Source: Alphaproteobacteria bacterium (lineage in GTDB: Bacteria > Pseudomonadota > Alphaproteobacteria > SHVZ01). Taken from it: a stretch of 45,138 nt of DNA. The position numbers and the translations under genes are program-made. The DNA lies in the NCBI GenBank assembly GCA_016869285.1, contig VGEN01000018.1:1-45138 (forward strand), given 5' to 3'. This document shows positions 28,790-39,284 of the stretch, piece after piece (position 1 is the first letter of the stretch; each line of letters begins with the position of its first letter). The notes beneath the pieces are model-generated. The model saw nothing but the letters and a program-made list of their open reading frames with translations, was not told where the DNA came from and ran no database searches.

Positions 28790-29558
28790 ACCTCGGCGCT
28801 CGCTTCTCGCGGAAGGCGGCAACGCCCTCCACGAAATCCTTGGTGCGCCCGGCGATCGCTTGAAGATCGCGCTCGACGTCGAGCTGCGCATCGAGGCTGT
28901 TCGTTTCCGCCGCCGACAGCGCCTTCTTGATCAGGCCAAGCGCCACGGTCGGCTGGATGGCGAGGTGGCGGGACAGCTTCTCGACCTCGCCCACCAGCTT
29001 GTCGTCGTCGACGGACTTCCAGATCAGGCCCCAGCTCTCCGCCTGATCGGAGGTCAGCTTGTCGCCGAGCATGGCGAGGCCGGCAGCGCGGGCGCGGCCG
29101 ACATGGCGCGGCAGGAACCAGGTGCCGCCGGCATCCGGGATGAGGCCGATCTTGCAGAAGGCCTGGATGAATACCGCCGAGCGCGCCGCTAGAACGAGAT
29201 CGCACGCGAGCGCGATGTTCGCGCCGGCGCCGGCGGCGACGCCGTTGACCGCGGCGACGATCGGCTTCGGCAGATCGCGGAGCGAGCGGATGAGCGGGTT
29301 GTAGGTTTCGTCCAGCACCTTGGCGAGGTCTGGAACGCCGCCTGAGATCGTGGCGGAATCGACGAGGTCGGCGCCCGAGCAGAAGCCGCGGCCCGCGCCG
29401 GTGAGGACGAGACAGCGGATCGCCGGGTCGCCGGCGGCGCGCGCGAGCGCGTCCTTGAGCTCGCCATGCATCGTCCGGGTCACGGCATTCAGGCTGTCGG
29501 GCCGGTTGAGGGTCAGGGTCGCGACCCCGGCCTCGGCCGCATAGAGCACGGTTGTCAT
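28776..29558 (-). CDS. Enoyl-CoA hydratase/isomerase, PaaG-like
   Basis: A crotonase-fold enzyme of 260 residues. The oxyanion-hole motifs are GRGFCSGADL (about 57-66) and AAGAGANIALACDL (about 108-121). The carboxylate-bearing loop IPDAGGTWFLPR has an Asp where PaaG-type isomerases do, rather than the Glu pair of classical hydratases. This suggests an isomerase such as the phenylacetate-pathway epoxide isomerase, but no other paa genes are here. Its ATG follows the methyltransferase TGA with no gap, so it is the last gene of the AEP operon. Its link to phosphonate use is unknown. Confidence 0.85.
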   Translation of the reverse strand: MTTVLYAAEAGVATLTLNRPDSLNAVTRTMHGELKDALARAAGDPAIRCLVLTGAGRGFCSGADLVDSATISGGVPDLAKVLDETYNPLIRSLRDLPKPIVAAVNGVAAGAGANIALACDLVLAARSAVFIQAFCKIGLIPDAGGTWFLPRHVGRARAAGLAMLGDKLTSDQAESWGLIWKSVDDDKLVGEVEKLSRHLAIQPTVALGLIKKALSAAETNSLDAQLDVERDLQAIAGRTKDFVEGVAAFREKRAPRFTGR

Positions 29559-30299
29559 TCAGAGTCCTTTCCGCGCGATGACGATGATCTCGGGGCTGTC
29601 GACATGGAACGGCGAGCCGTCCCAGTCTCCATACCACGTCACGGGATCGAGTCCGCTCTCGCCGAGAGCATGGGCGACCTCGTCTTGCGTCATGAAGCGG
29701 AGCGTACTTGCCGTGACCGCGCTGTCGCCGGGACCGAAGCAGAAATGCGTCTCGAAGGTGACCAGCGCTCCCTCGACCGATCGGATGTCGTAGTGAACCT
29801 CGACGATGCCAATCCCCGGCACCTCGATGCGCTCGCGGGTCGCCTCGGGAACCCAGCTCTTCCACGCCTCGACAGCGCGATTGCGCGTTGCGAAGGTGAT
29901 CCGCCCGTCTGTGGCGAGATGGCGGCGAAGCGTCGAGAGCGCGGCGCGGATGTCATCATCATCGAGGAACACCTGGAACACATGCCCGGTCATGACGATG
30001 AGATCGAAGCGCGCGTCGAGCGACAACTCGGCGGCGCCGCTCAGGACCCAGGTGATCCTGTCGCCGCCCGGCCGGCGCTGCGCGATGTCGAGCATCGCCG
30101 GTGCCGGATCGACGCCGGCCACGCGATGTCCGCGCGCCGCCAGGGCGCTGGCGAGGCGCCCGGTGCCGCAGCCCATGTCGAGGATCGTGCGCGGGTTGTC
30201 TCCGGCGAGTGCGAGGTGAAAGTCGTCCTCGATGTCAGGCGGGTTAAGCGGATCGTAGACGGCGGCGAGGCGCGGGTCGGTATAGCTGGCGCAAGGCAT
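29559..30299 (-). CDS. Class I SAM-dependent methyltransferase
   Basis: A 246-residue Rossmann methyltransferase. The SAM loop is LDMGCGTGRLASALAARG (about 41-58), the acidic residue that holds the ribose is in VAGVDPAPAMLD, and the motif-IV-like strand is FDLIVMTGHVFQVF. The C-terminal half (about 150-240) is a beta-rich cap, typical of small-molecule methyltransferases. The substrate is unknown. ATG 30299 shares its A with the TGA of the lipoprotein gene (TGATG), so it is tightly coupled. TTG 30302 one codon earlier is possible but less likely. Confidence 0.8.
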   Translation of the reverse strand: MPCASYTDPRLAAVYDPLNPPDIEDDFHLALAGDNPRTILDMGCGTGRLASALAARGHRVAGVDPAPAMLDIAQRRPGGDRITWVLSGAAELSLDARFDLIVMTGHVFQVFLDDDDIRAALSTLRRHLATDGRITFATRNRAVEAWKSWVPEATRERIEVPGIGIVEVHYDIRSVEGALVTFETHFCFGPGDSAVTASTLRFMTQDEVAHALGESGLDPVTWYGDWDGSPFHVDSPEIIVIARKGL

Positions 30300-30487
30300 C
30301 AAGGTCGGCCGGGACAGCTCCAGGCCGGTGGCCTTGCCGCGGTTCCATCCGGGCAGGTGTTGGCGCAGTTGCCGGCGGCCTGGCAGGCGGCGCGGGCGAT
30401 GTTCTCGACAGTCTTGAGCGCGACGTCGCCGGCCGAGGTACAGGCCGACAGCAGAAGCACGAGGACCACGGGCAGAAGCTTGCTCAT
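30299..30487 (-). CDS. Small predicted lipoprotein, 62 residues
   Basis: I do not recognise a family. The protein is MSKLLPVVLVLLLSAC followed by a short mature part. LSAC is a clear lipobox with Cys16 as lipid site. The mature protein has five more residues of interest: four further cysteines (in RAACQAAGNCANTCPDG and SCPGRP), which may form disulfides in the periplasm. It resembles small entericidin-like or orphan lipoproteins in size only. Its ATG overlaps the permease stop as ATGA and its stop overlaps the methyltransferase start, so it is embedded in the AEP operon. Both overlaps support it as a real gene despite its size. Confidence 0.65.
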   Translation of the reverse strand: MSKLLPVVLVLLLSACTSAGDVALKTVENIARAACQAAGNCANTCPDGTAARPPAWSCPGRP

Positions 30488-32172
30488 CGTTTCCGCCATG
30501 CCTGGGTCCGCGAGAGTAGCCGCGAGAGACCGAGCTGCGCCAGCTTGACTGCAGCCGAGGTGACGACGATCACGGTCGCCATGCCGGCAGCGCCGGCGGT
30601 GAAGCCCGACTCGTCCATGTTGACGATCGCGAGAGAGGCGAGCTTGGTCTCGCTCGAATAGAGGAAGATCACCGCCGAGACCGTCGTCATCGCATTGACG
30701 AAGAAATAGATGGCGACATCGAGGATCGCCGGCAGGCAGATCGGCACGGTGACGCGAAAGAAAGTGCGCCAGACGGGCACCTTCAGCGAAGCGGAAACCG
30801 CCTCGAACTCGGCGTCGAGCTGCTTGAGCGCGGTGACCGCGGTCAGATGGCTCACCGTGTAGAAGTGGGCCACGGTGTTGACGACGAGGATTGCCATCGT
30901 GCCGTAGAGGAAACCGAGCGGATTCCCCTTCATGTTGAAGAAGAAGATGTAGCTCAGGCCCAGCACGAGACCCGGCACGGCGAGCGGGATCATCGCCAGC
31001 AGGTGAACGAAGTTGCGTCCGACGTGGAAGCCTTTCGATTTCTCGACCAGATAGGCGCCGAGGAAGACGGCGATCGTGCCGAGGATCGCGCTCGCCGCCG
31101 CCATCTTGAGCGAGTTCCAGTAGACGCCCCAGCCAAGCGGGTCGAAGTTGCCGAAGGCATAGTTCTTCAGCGTGAGCGTCAGGTTGTAGGGCCAGAAGGT
31201 GATGAAGGAGGCCCAGACGGAGACGGCGAAGACGCCGAGAATGGCGAGCCCGATCGCCGCGCAGAAGAGCGTGAGCGCGAGGTCACGGCTCTGCCGCGGC
31301 TTGGGCTCGAAGGGCACGGCGCGCGCCGAAAGCTGGGCCACCTGGCGTCGTGCGACGATACGGTCGACAGCGAAGGAGAGAAGGGCAGGGACGAGGAGCA
31401 CGACGCCCACGACCGCGCCCATCTCGAAGTTCTGCTGGCCGATCACCTGCTTGTAGATGTCGGTCGCCAGCACGTTGAAACGGCCGCCAACGACCTTGGC
31501 GATGCCGAAGTCGGTGATGACCAGCGTGAAAATGACGAAGGATGTCGAGATCAGCCCGTACTTGGCGCCGGGCAGGGTCACGGTCAGGAACTTGCGCAGC
31601 CGCGAGGCGCCGAGCGCGTCCGCCGACTCGTACAGGCGTTGGTCGGCCATCGACAGCGCGGTCACGAGGATCATCAGCGCATGCGGAAAGCAATAGAACA
31701 CCTGCGCGGTGATAATGCCGGTCGCGCCATAGACCGGCTGGCCGAACAGCCAGCCTTTGAGCAGGCCCTGGTTTCCGAAGAGGTAGATGAGCGAAATCGC
31801 CGGCAGCAGCGACGGCGCCAGGATCGGGATCAGCGCCAGGCCCTGGAACACAGCCTTGAAGCGCATGCAGCTTCGCGTCAGGGCATAGGCGTAGATGAAG
31901 GCGAGCGGGACGACGATCGCGGTGACGACGATTGCGACGAACAGGCTGTTCCAGAAGGACTGGAACAGTGCCGGCGTCTCGACATAGCGGAGGTAGTTGG
32001 CGAGGCCGACGAAATTGCCGTTGTGATCCTGAAAGCTCTTCGACAGCAGCGCCCAGAGCGGCAGCGCGACGACGACGAGCAGGAACAGCGCGAAGAGCGC
32101 GAGGCCTGCTCGCATGATCAGATCGTCGCGCGAAGCCCTGGCGCGGATGAGAGGAGCGCTGGCGGCGGTCAT
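30484..32172 (-). CDS. 2-aminoethylphosphonate ABC transporter permease, fused (PhnU-PhnV type)
   Basis: A 562-residue inner-membrane permease with about twelve hydrophobic segments in two homologous halves joined near residues 280-300. It is the fused form of two permeases, as in FbpB-type and putative AEP transporters. Each half has the ATPase-coupling EAA-type loop: YESADALGASRLRKFLTVTLPG (as ESADALGASRLRKFLTVTLP) in the first half and FEAVSASLKVPVWRTFFRVT in the second. The starting ATG shares a base with the phnT stop (TGATG). Substrate assignment rests on the neighbouring phnW, phnA and phnY genes. The same family also includes iron(III) permeases. Confidence 0.88.
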   Translation of the reverse strand: MTAASAPLIRARASRDDLIMRAGLALFALFLLVVVALPLWALLSKSFQDHNGNFVGLANYLRYVETPALFQSFWNSLFVAIVVTAIVVPLAFIYAYALTRSCMRFKAVFQGLALIPILAPSLLPAISLIYLFGNQGLLKGWLFGQPVYGATGIITAQVFYCFPHALMILVTALSMADQRLYESADALGASRLRKFLTVTLPGAKYGLISTSFVIFTLVITDFGIAKVVGGRFNVLATDIYKQVIGQQNFEMGAVVGVVLLVPALLSFAVDRIVARRQVAQLSARAVPFEPKPRQSRDLALTLFCAAIGLAILGVFAVSVWASFITFWPYNLTLTLKNYAFGNFDPLGWGVYWNSLKMAAASAILGTIAVFLGAYLVEKSKGFHVGRNFVHLLAMIPLAVPGLVLGLSYIFFFNMKGNPLGFLYGTMAILVVNTVAHFYTVSHLTAVTALKQLDAEFEAVSASLKVPVWRTFFRVTVPICLPAILDVAIYFFVNAMTTVSAVIFLYSSETKLASLAIVNMDESGFTAGAAGMATVIVVTSAAVKLAQLGLSRLLSRTQAWRKR

Positions 32173-33260
32173 CAGGCCTTGGGGAAGGCGCGCAGCCGGT
32201 CCGGCGGCAGCGCCACTGGCAGCTTGAGGCCAGGCTCGACCTTGAGGTCGCGGAGCAGGTTGATCGAGAAGTCGGCGACGATCTCGGGGTCGCCGCCGTC
32301 GGCCGGTGCGAGGCGGGCGCGGGCGAAGGAGCCCAGGAATTCGAGCGCCTTCACCTCGACCTCGAGCGCGTTCTCGGACCCAGGCTCGACGTTGCGGGTC
32401 TTCACGTCCTCAGGTCGGATGCAGACCGTCGCCGCAGTTCCCGGTTTCATGCCGTTCAGGCTTTCGACCCAGAATTGGCGGCCGCCTATGGCGACCACGC
32501 CGTGCTCGGCGACCGACGCCTGGAGGAAATTCATGGTGCCGACGAAGTCGGCGACGAACGGGCTCGCCGGCTGACGGTAGACCTCTGTTGGCGTGCCGAC
32601 CTGATCGATGACGCCGTGATTCATCACGACGATGCGGTCGGCGAGCGTCAGCGCCTCTTCCTGGTCATGTGTCACCATGATCGTGGTGATGCCGAGCTTC
32701 CGTTGAAGCTCTTTGAGCTCTTGCCGGAGATGCGTGCGCACGCGGGCATCGAGGGCCGAGAGAGGCTCGTCGAGGAGCAGCAGGCCGGGCGAGATCGCCA
32801 GCGCGCGGGCGAGCGCCACGCGCTGCTGCTGGCCGCCGGAGAGCTGCGAAGGATACTTGGCCCCGGAGTCCGGGAGTCCGACCAGCGCCAGCAGCTCGGC
32901 GACACGCGCCTGGATCTGAGACCTGGGCTGTCCGCGTGAGACCAAGCCGTAGCCGACATTGTCGAAGACGGTCAGGTTCGGGAAGAGCGCATAGGACTGG
33001 AAGACGATGCCGAAGTCGCGCTCGGCCGGCGGCAGCGCCGAGACGTCGCGCCCGCCCTGATGGATGGTGCCGGAGGTCTGGATGTCGAGCCCGGCGATGG
33101 CGCGCAGCAGCGTGGTCTTGCCGCAGCCCGACGGGCCCAGAAAGACGACGAACTCCCGTGCGAAGACGTCGAGCGAGACGTCGTCGAGCGCGGTGAAGCT
33201 GCCAAAACGCTTGGTGAGACGGCGAATGCTCAGATACGGCGAAGCGCCGGTGACGTCCAT
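32172..33260 (-). CDS. phnT: 2-aminoethylphosphonate ABC transporter ATP-binding protein
   Basis: The ATPase of the AEP importer, 362 residues. Seen: Walker A GPSGCGKTT (42-50), Q-loop in FGIVFQSYALFPN, signature LSGGQQQR (140-147), Walker B LLLLDEP (160-166), H-loop His198 in MVTHD, then a C-terminal TOBE-type regulatory/stability domain (about 240-362). This is the spermidine/iron/AEP-importer subfamily. It follows phnS after 75 bases that hold a strong stem-loop, and overlaps the permease start by one base. Confidence 0.92.
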   Translation of the reverse strand: MDVTGASPYLSIRRLTKRFGSFTALDDVSLDVFAREFVVFLGPSGCGKTTLLRAIAGLDIQTSGTIHQGGRDVSALPPAERDFGIVFQSYALFPNLTVFDNVGYGLVSRGQPRSQIQARVAELLALVGLPDSGAKYPSQLSGGQQQRVALARALAISPGLLLLDEPLSALDARVRTHLRQELKELQRKLGITTIMVTHDQEEALTLADRIVVMNHGVIDQVGTPTEVYRQPASPFVADFVGTMNFLQASVAEHGVVAIGGRQFWVESLNGMKPGTAATVCIRPEDVKTRNVEPGSENALEVEVKALEFLGSFARARLAPADGGDPEIVADFSINLLRDLKVEPGLKLPVALPPDRLRAFPKA

Positions 33261-33287
33261 GACGACAGCTCCCCCTCGTCCGGCCTA

Positions 33288-33323
33288 CCCGGGCGACCCG
33301 TCTTCCATGCGGGTTCGCCCGGG
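33288..33323 (-). other. Stem-loop between phnS and phnT
   Basis: An inverted repeat: CCCGGGCGACCC (33288-33299) against GGGTTCGCCCGGG (33311-33323), one bulged base, 11-base loop. No U-run follows on the transcribed strand, so it does not look like a full terminator. In binding-protein-dependent operons such hairpins often protect the upstream message and raise the binding protein above the ATPase and permease. That role is inferred here. Confidence 0.55.
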
Positions 33324-33335
33324 GGCCCGCTTAGC

Positions 33336-34364
33336 TTACCTCGGGGCGGACTTGCCGTCGTAGCGTTTCGTCCACTCGGCGAGAATACGGTCGCGCTCCT
33401 TCGCCATCCATCCCAGGTCGTTCTTGACCATCGCGGCTTCGGCACCGGCCGGGTAGTTCGGCGGGGCGGCGTTGATGCCGGGCATGGCGACGATCGCGTA
33501 GTACTTGCCGTAGAGCTCGTTGGCCTTCCTTGAGACGGTCCAGTCGATCAGCTTCTGCGCCGCATCGAGGTTCTTCGTGCCCTTGACGATGGCGGAGGCT
33601 TCCATCTCCCAGCCTGCACCTTCGCTCGGCAGGATCAGGTCGATCGGCGCCCCCTTGGTCTTCTCCGAGGCGCCGCGCATGTCAAAGCCGATGCCGATCA
33701 GGCGCTCGCCGCGCGCCGCCTGCACGCAGGGCGCCGAGCCGGAATGGGTGTAGACCGCGACATTCTCGTGAAGCGCATCCATGTACTTCCAGCCCTCAGC
33801 CTCGCCCATGACCTGCAGCCAGGCGGCGATGGTGAGGTAGCCGGTGCCCGAGGACGCCGGGTTGGGCATGACGATGTGGCCCTTGTAGGCGGGCTTGGTC
33901 AGGTCCTTCCACGACTTCGGCGCATCGATCTTCGCCTTGCCGCCTTCGGTCGTGTTGAAGCAGACGACCGAGAGATAGGCATCCATGCCCGTCCACATGG
34001 CCGGGTTCTTCGAGTCCTTGAACACCGGCTTGATGCCGTCGGCGCCTTTCGGCGTGTATCCGGTCAGCATGCCCATGTTCTCGAACAGCACGACCGAGGA
34101 GGCCGAGAGGCCCCAGATCACATCGGCGCGCGGATTGTCCTTCTCGGCGACCAGGCGCGCGGTCATCACGCCGGTCGAGTCGCGTACCCAGGCGATCTCG
34201 ATCGTCGGGTTATCGGCCTCGAAGGCTGCCTTGTAGGGGCCGAGCTGGTCATTCTCGAGCGCGGTGTAGACCGTGATCCGCGTCTTCTGCGCAAGCGCAT
34301 CTGCCGTAAAGGCGAACAGCGCGGCTGCTGCGGCCAGCGGCAGCCATAGGCGTGAATGTTTCAT
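33336..34364 (-). CDS. phnS: 2-aminoethylphosphonate ABC transporter binding protein
   Basis: A periplasmic solute-binding protein of 342 residues, of the iron/AEP group. The signal peptide is MKHSRLWLPLAAAAALFAFT with cleavage likely after ADALA (about residue 24). The mature protein begins QKTRITVYTALENDQLGPYK. Seen: ADVIWGLSASS, NPASSGTGYLTIAAW and WEMEASAIVKGTKNLDAAQK, all typical of the group. ATG 34364 has AGGAGG 7 bases upstream and is clearly preferred to any upstream start. Binding of AEP rather than iron is inferred from the adjacent PhnY/PhnA/PhnW genes. Confidence 0.9.
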   Translation of the reverse strand: MKHSRLWLPLAAAAALFAFTADALAQKTRITVYTALENDQLGPYKAAFEADNPTIEIAWVRDSTGVMTARLVAEKDNPRADVIWGLSASSVVLFENMGMLTGYTPKGADGIKPVFKDSKNPAMWTGMDAYLSVVCFNTTEGGKAKIDAPKSWKDLTKPAYKGHIVMPNPASSGTGYLTIAAWLQVMGEAEGWKYMDALHENVAVYTHSGSAPCVQAARGERLIGIGFDMRGASEKTKGAPIDLILPSEGAGWEMEASAIVKGTKNLDAAQKLIDWTVSRKANELYGKYYAIVAMPGINAAPPNYPAGAEAAMVKNDLGWMAKERDRILAEWTKRYDGKSAPR

Positions 34365-34434
34365 AGTTGTCCCTCCTGATTGAGCCGTGAAGCTTCGTCG
34401 AACCCTGCTACGATTTGTTGACACGTCCTTCCCG

Positions 34435-35886
34435 TCAGGTCGGCCAGGGCAGCGAGTAGGTCTTCACGTTGGTGAAGCTCTTCATCGCTTCCTTGACCCC
34501 CTCTTTGTAGCCGAGGCCGGAATCCTTGATGCCCCCGAAGGGCGACATCTCGATCCGATAGCCGGGCACCTCCCAGACGTTGACCGTACCGACGTCGAGC
34601 GCCTCGATGAAGCGCTGGATGTAGTCGAAGCGATTGGTGCAGACACCAGACGATAAACCATAGGCGGTCGAGTTTGCGACAATGATCGCATCCTCGGTGT
34701 TCCGGACCCGGATGATCGGGATCGCCGGCCCGAAGGTTTCCTCGCGTACCAGCTCGCAGTCGAAAGGCACGCGGTCGATCACCGTCGGCGGGAAAAGGGC
34801 GCCGCGGCGGTCGTTGCCGTGAAGGAGCTCGGCGCCGCAAGCGACGGCGTCGACGACGCGGCGCTGGAACAGCTTGGCGGCGTCCTCGGTGATCACGGTG
34901 CCAACATCGGTCTCGGGGTCCATCGGGTCGCCGCATCTTAGCTTCTTCGCCTTCGCCGTCACCAGCCCGGCGAATTCTTCGGCGACGGACTCGACGACCA
35001 GGATCCGCTTCACCGCAGTGCAGCGTTGACCCGAGTTCTTGGTGGCGCCCGCCACGGCAAGCTCTGCCGCCTTGTCGAGGTCGGCATCTTCCATGACGAT
35101 CAGCGGGTCGTTGCCGCCGAGCTCGAGCACGATACGGCGGTATCCCGCCTTCGATGCGATGTATTTCCCCGTGCGCACGCTGCCGGTGAAGGTAACCAGA
35201 TCGATATTCGGGTTGACGATCATCTCATCGCCGATGTCCGCGGGCTGCCCGGTCAGCACCGAAAGCATCTCCGGCGGCAATCCCGCCTCGTAGAGCACGT
35301 CGGCGAGCGCGAGCGCGGTCAGCGGCGTCAGCTCGGTCGGCTTGACGACGATGCGGTTGTTGGTGGCGATAGCCGGCGCGATCTTGTGCGCCACCATGTT
35401 CATCGGGTGATTGAACGGGGTGATGGCGCTGATCGCGCGGAGCGGCTGGCGCATGGTGAAGATGCGCCGCGCCTTGCCGTGCGGGGTGATGTCGCAGGCG
35501 AAGGTTTCGCCATCCTCCTGGATCGCGAGCTGGCCGGCGAGATGGAACACGTCGTAGGCGCGGCCGACCTCGTAGAGCGAGTCCTTCTTGCAGAGCCCGC
35601 TCTCGGCGGTGATCAGGTCGGAGAGGGCGTCCTTGCGCTTGGCCAGGAGCTCCGCCGTCGTCATCAGGATCTTCTGGCGGTCGTAACGGGTCAGCTTCGG
35701 CCTGTACGAGGCGGCGATGCGGAAGGCCTCGGCCACCTGCTCGCGGCGCGTGCGCGGCACGGTGCCGACGACCTCGTTGGTGTAGGGATTGAAGACATCG
35801 ATGCGACCGTCGCCGTCGACCTTGCGTCCGGCAAGGCGCAGCATCTCGTGGCGGGTCTCCGGGGCAGGGTGGCGAAGCGCGGTCAT
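34435..35886 (-). CDS. phnY: Phosphonoacetaldehyde dehydrogenase PhnY
   Basis: An NAD(P)-dependent aldehyde dehydrogenase of 483 residues that oxidises phosphonoacetaldehyde to phosphonoacetate. The catalytic thiol is Cys289 in [11 protein letters not shown] and the general base is Glu255 in ELGGND. The cofactor region includes ITPFNHP and [10 protein letters not shown]. The family identity comes from the operon: it lies 11 bases after phnA and in the same transcript as phnW. This matches the PhnW-PhnY-PhnA route described in Sinorhizobium meliloti. Without that context it would be called simply an aldehyde dehydrogenase. Confidence 0.93.
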   Translation of the reverse strand: MTALRHPAPETRHEMLRLAGRKVDGDGRIDVFNPYTNEVVGTVPRTRREQVAEAFRIAASYRPKLTRYDRQKILMTTAELLAKRKDALSDLITAESGLCKKDSLYEVGRAYDVFHLAGQLAIQEDGETFACDITPHGKARRIFTMRQPLRAISAITPFNHPMNMVAHKIAPAIATNNRIVVKPTELTPLTALALADVLYEAGLPPEMLSVLTGQPADIGDEMIVNPNIDLVTFTGSVRTGKYIASKAGYRRIVLELGGNDPLIVMEDADLDKAAELAVAGATKNSGQRCTAVKRILVVESVAEEFAGLVTAKAKKLRCGDPMDPETDVGTVITEDAAKLFQRRVVDAVACGAELLHGNDRRGALFPPTVIDRVPFDCELVREETFGPAIPIIRVRNTEDAIIVANSTAYGLSSGVCTNRFDYIQRFIEALDVGTVNVWEVPGYRIEMSPFGGIKDSGLGYKEGVKEAMKSFTNVKTYSLPWPT

Positions 35887-35897
35887 GCGCGGTTCCT

Positions 35898-38271
<2,374 letters not shown>

Positions 38272-38324
38272 GGACAGGCTCCACAGGACGTAATGGCCGA
38301 AGCGTCCCCTTCCATTCGCCATAA

Positions 38325-38366
38325 ATCAAATACATTATGTGGATAGATACTATTGATAAAATCGAT
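38325..38366. promoter_or_regulatory. Possible LysR operator between phnW and its regulator
   Basis: An AT-rich patch in GC-rich DNA with two overlapping dyads: ATCAAA (38325) with TTGAT (38353-38357), and ATTGAT-AAA-ATCGAT (38352-38366, one mismatch). Position between the divergent genes and the dyad form fit a LysR-type binding site. The promoters themselves are not clear; CATAAT on the minus strand (near 38332-38337) could be the phnW -10. Confidence 0.4.
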
Positions 38367-39242
38367 ATGAAACCGACCCAGCTCCGTGCCTTCCACCAGG
38401 TCGCCCGAGCCCGGGGGTTCACGCGCGCCTCGGCTGCTGCCGGGGTCGGGCAGCCGACCCTCTCCGGCCAGGTGACGGCGCTCGAGAAGGCCTATGGCGT
38501 CCGCCTGTTCGATCGGCGCGGCCGCGGCGTCCAGCTCACCGAGCTCGGCCAGAGCCTCTACGCGCTGACCGACCGCATGTTCGGGCTCGAGGAAGAGGCG
38601 CGAGCGCTTCTTTCCGGCACCGCGACGCTCGCGCATGGTCATCTCCGCGTCAGCGCCGACTCCGCCTATCACGCCGTGCCGATCCTGGCGGAGCTCAAGC
38701 GCCGCCATAGCGGCCTCACATTTTCCCTGAGCCTCGGCAACTCGATGACAGTGCTCAGGCGCCTCTTCGACTACGAAGCCGATGTCGTGGTGATGGCGAA
38801 GCTCACGGCTGATCCGCGGCTTTACACGTTGCCGTTCCGCGCCGACCGCCTCGTGCTGTTCGTCCCGCTCCGCCACGCCTGGGCTCGGCGCCGGCGCATC
38901 CGGCTTTCCGAGCTTTCTGGTCAGGACATGGTGCTGCGTGAGCGTGGCTCGGTCACGCGCGGCGTCTTCGAGGCGACGCTCGCTGCGGCAGCGGTCCGCC
39001 CCGGGGCGATCATCGAGGTCGAAAGCCGCGAAGGCGTCGGCGAGGCGGTCGCTGCCGGCTTCGGCATCGGCGTCGTCTTCGAAAGCGAGTTCCGCGCCGA
39101 CGACCGCTTCCATCGCATCGCTGTCACCGGCTCCGACCTCGCCGTTGCCGAATATGTCGTCTGCCTCGAGGAGCGCCGCCGCCTCGCCCTGGTCCGTGCC
39201 TTCCTGGAGGTTGCGGGCGACATGGCCGGCGACGGGGCCTGA
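38367..39242 (+). CDS. LysR-family regulator of the AEP operon (PhnR-like)
   Basis: A 291-residue LysR regulator. The N-terminal winged helix-turn-helix (about 1-60) reads MKPTQLRAFHQVARARGFTR and on to GQPTLSGQVTALEKAYG. The C-terminal ligand-binding half (about 90-290) has the periplasmic-binding-protein-like fold, with SADSAYHAVPIL at its start. It is divergent from phnW, the normal place for a LysR regulator that controls its neighbour. The effector is probably an AEP-pathway compound, by inference. The start is ATG 38367; ATG 38337 in frame is possible, and neither has a clear ribosome site. Confidence 0.85.
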   Translation: MKPTQLRAFHQVARARGFTRASAAAGVGQPTLSGQVTALEKAYGVRLFDRRGRGVQLTELGQSLYALTDRMFGLEEEARALLSGTATLAHGHLRVSADSAYHAVPILAELKRRHSGLTFSLSLGNSMTVLRRLFDYEADVVVMAKLTADPRLYTLPFRADRLVLFVPLRHAWARRRRIRLSELSGQDMVLRERGSVTRGVFEATLAAAAVRPGAIIEVESREGVGEAVAAGFGIGVVFESEFRADDRFHRIAVTGSDLAVAEYVVCLEERRRLALVRAFLEVAGDMAGDGA

Positions 39243-39255
39243 CGGCGCCTTGTTG

Positions 39256-39275
39256 CCTCGCGCTTCCGGGCGAGG
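39256..39275. terminator. Short hairpin between convergent lysR and serA
   Basis: CCTCGC (39256-39261) and GCGAGG (39270-39275) with an 8-base loop, in the 42-base gap between convergent stops. There is no U-run on either side, so termination is only a possibility. Confidence 0.3.
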
Positions 39276-39284
39276 GGCGGCGGC

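Noticed and set aside
30484-34364. Calling the ABC importer an iron(III) transporter
   Set aside because: The proteins resemble the Fbp group, but the operon with phnW, phnA and phnY points to AEP.
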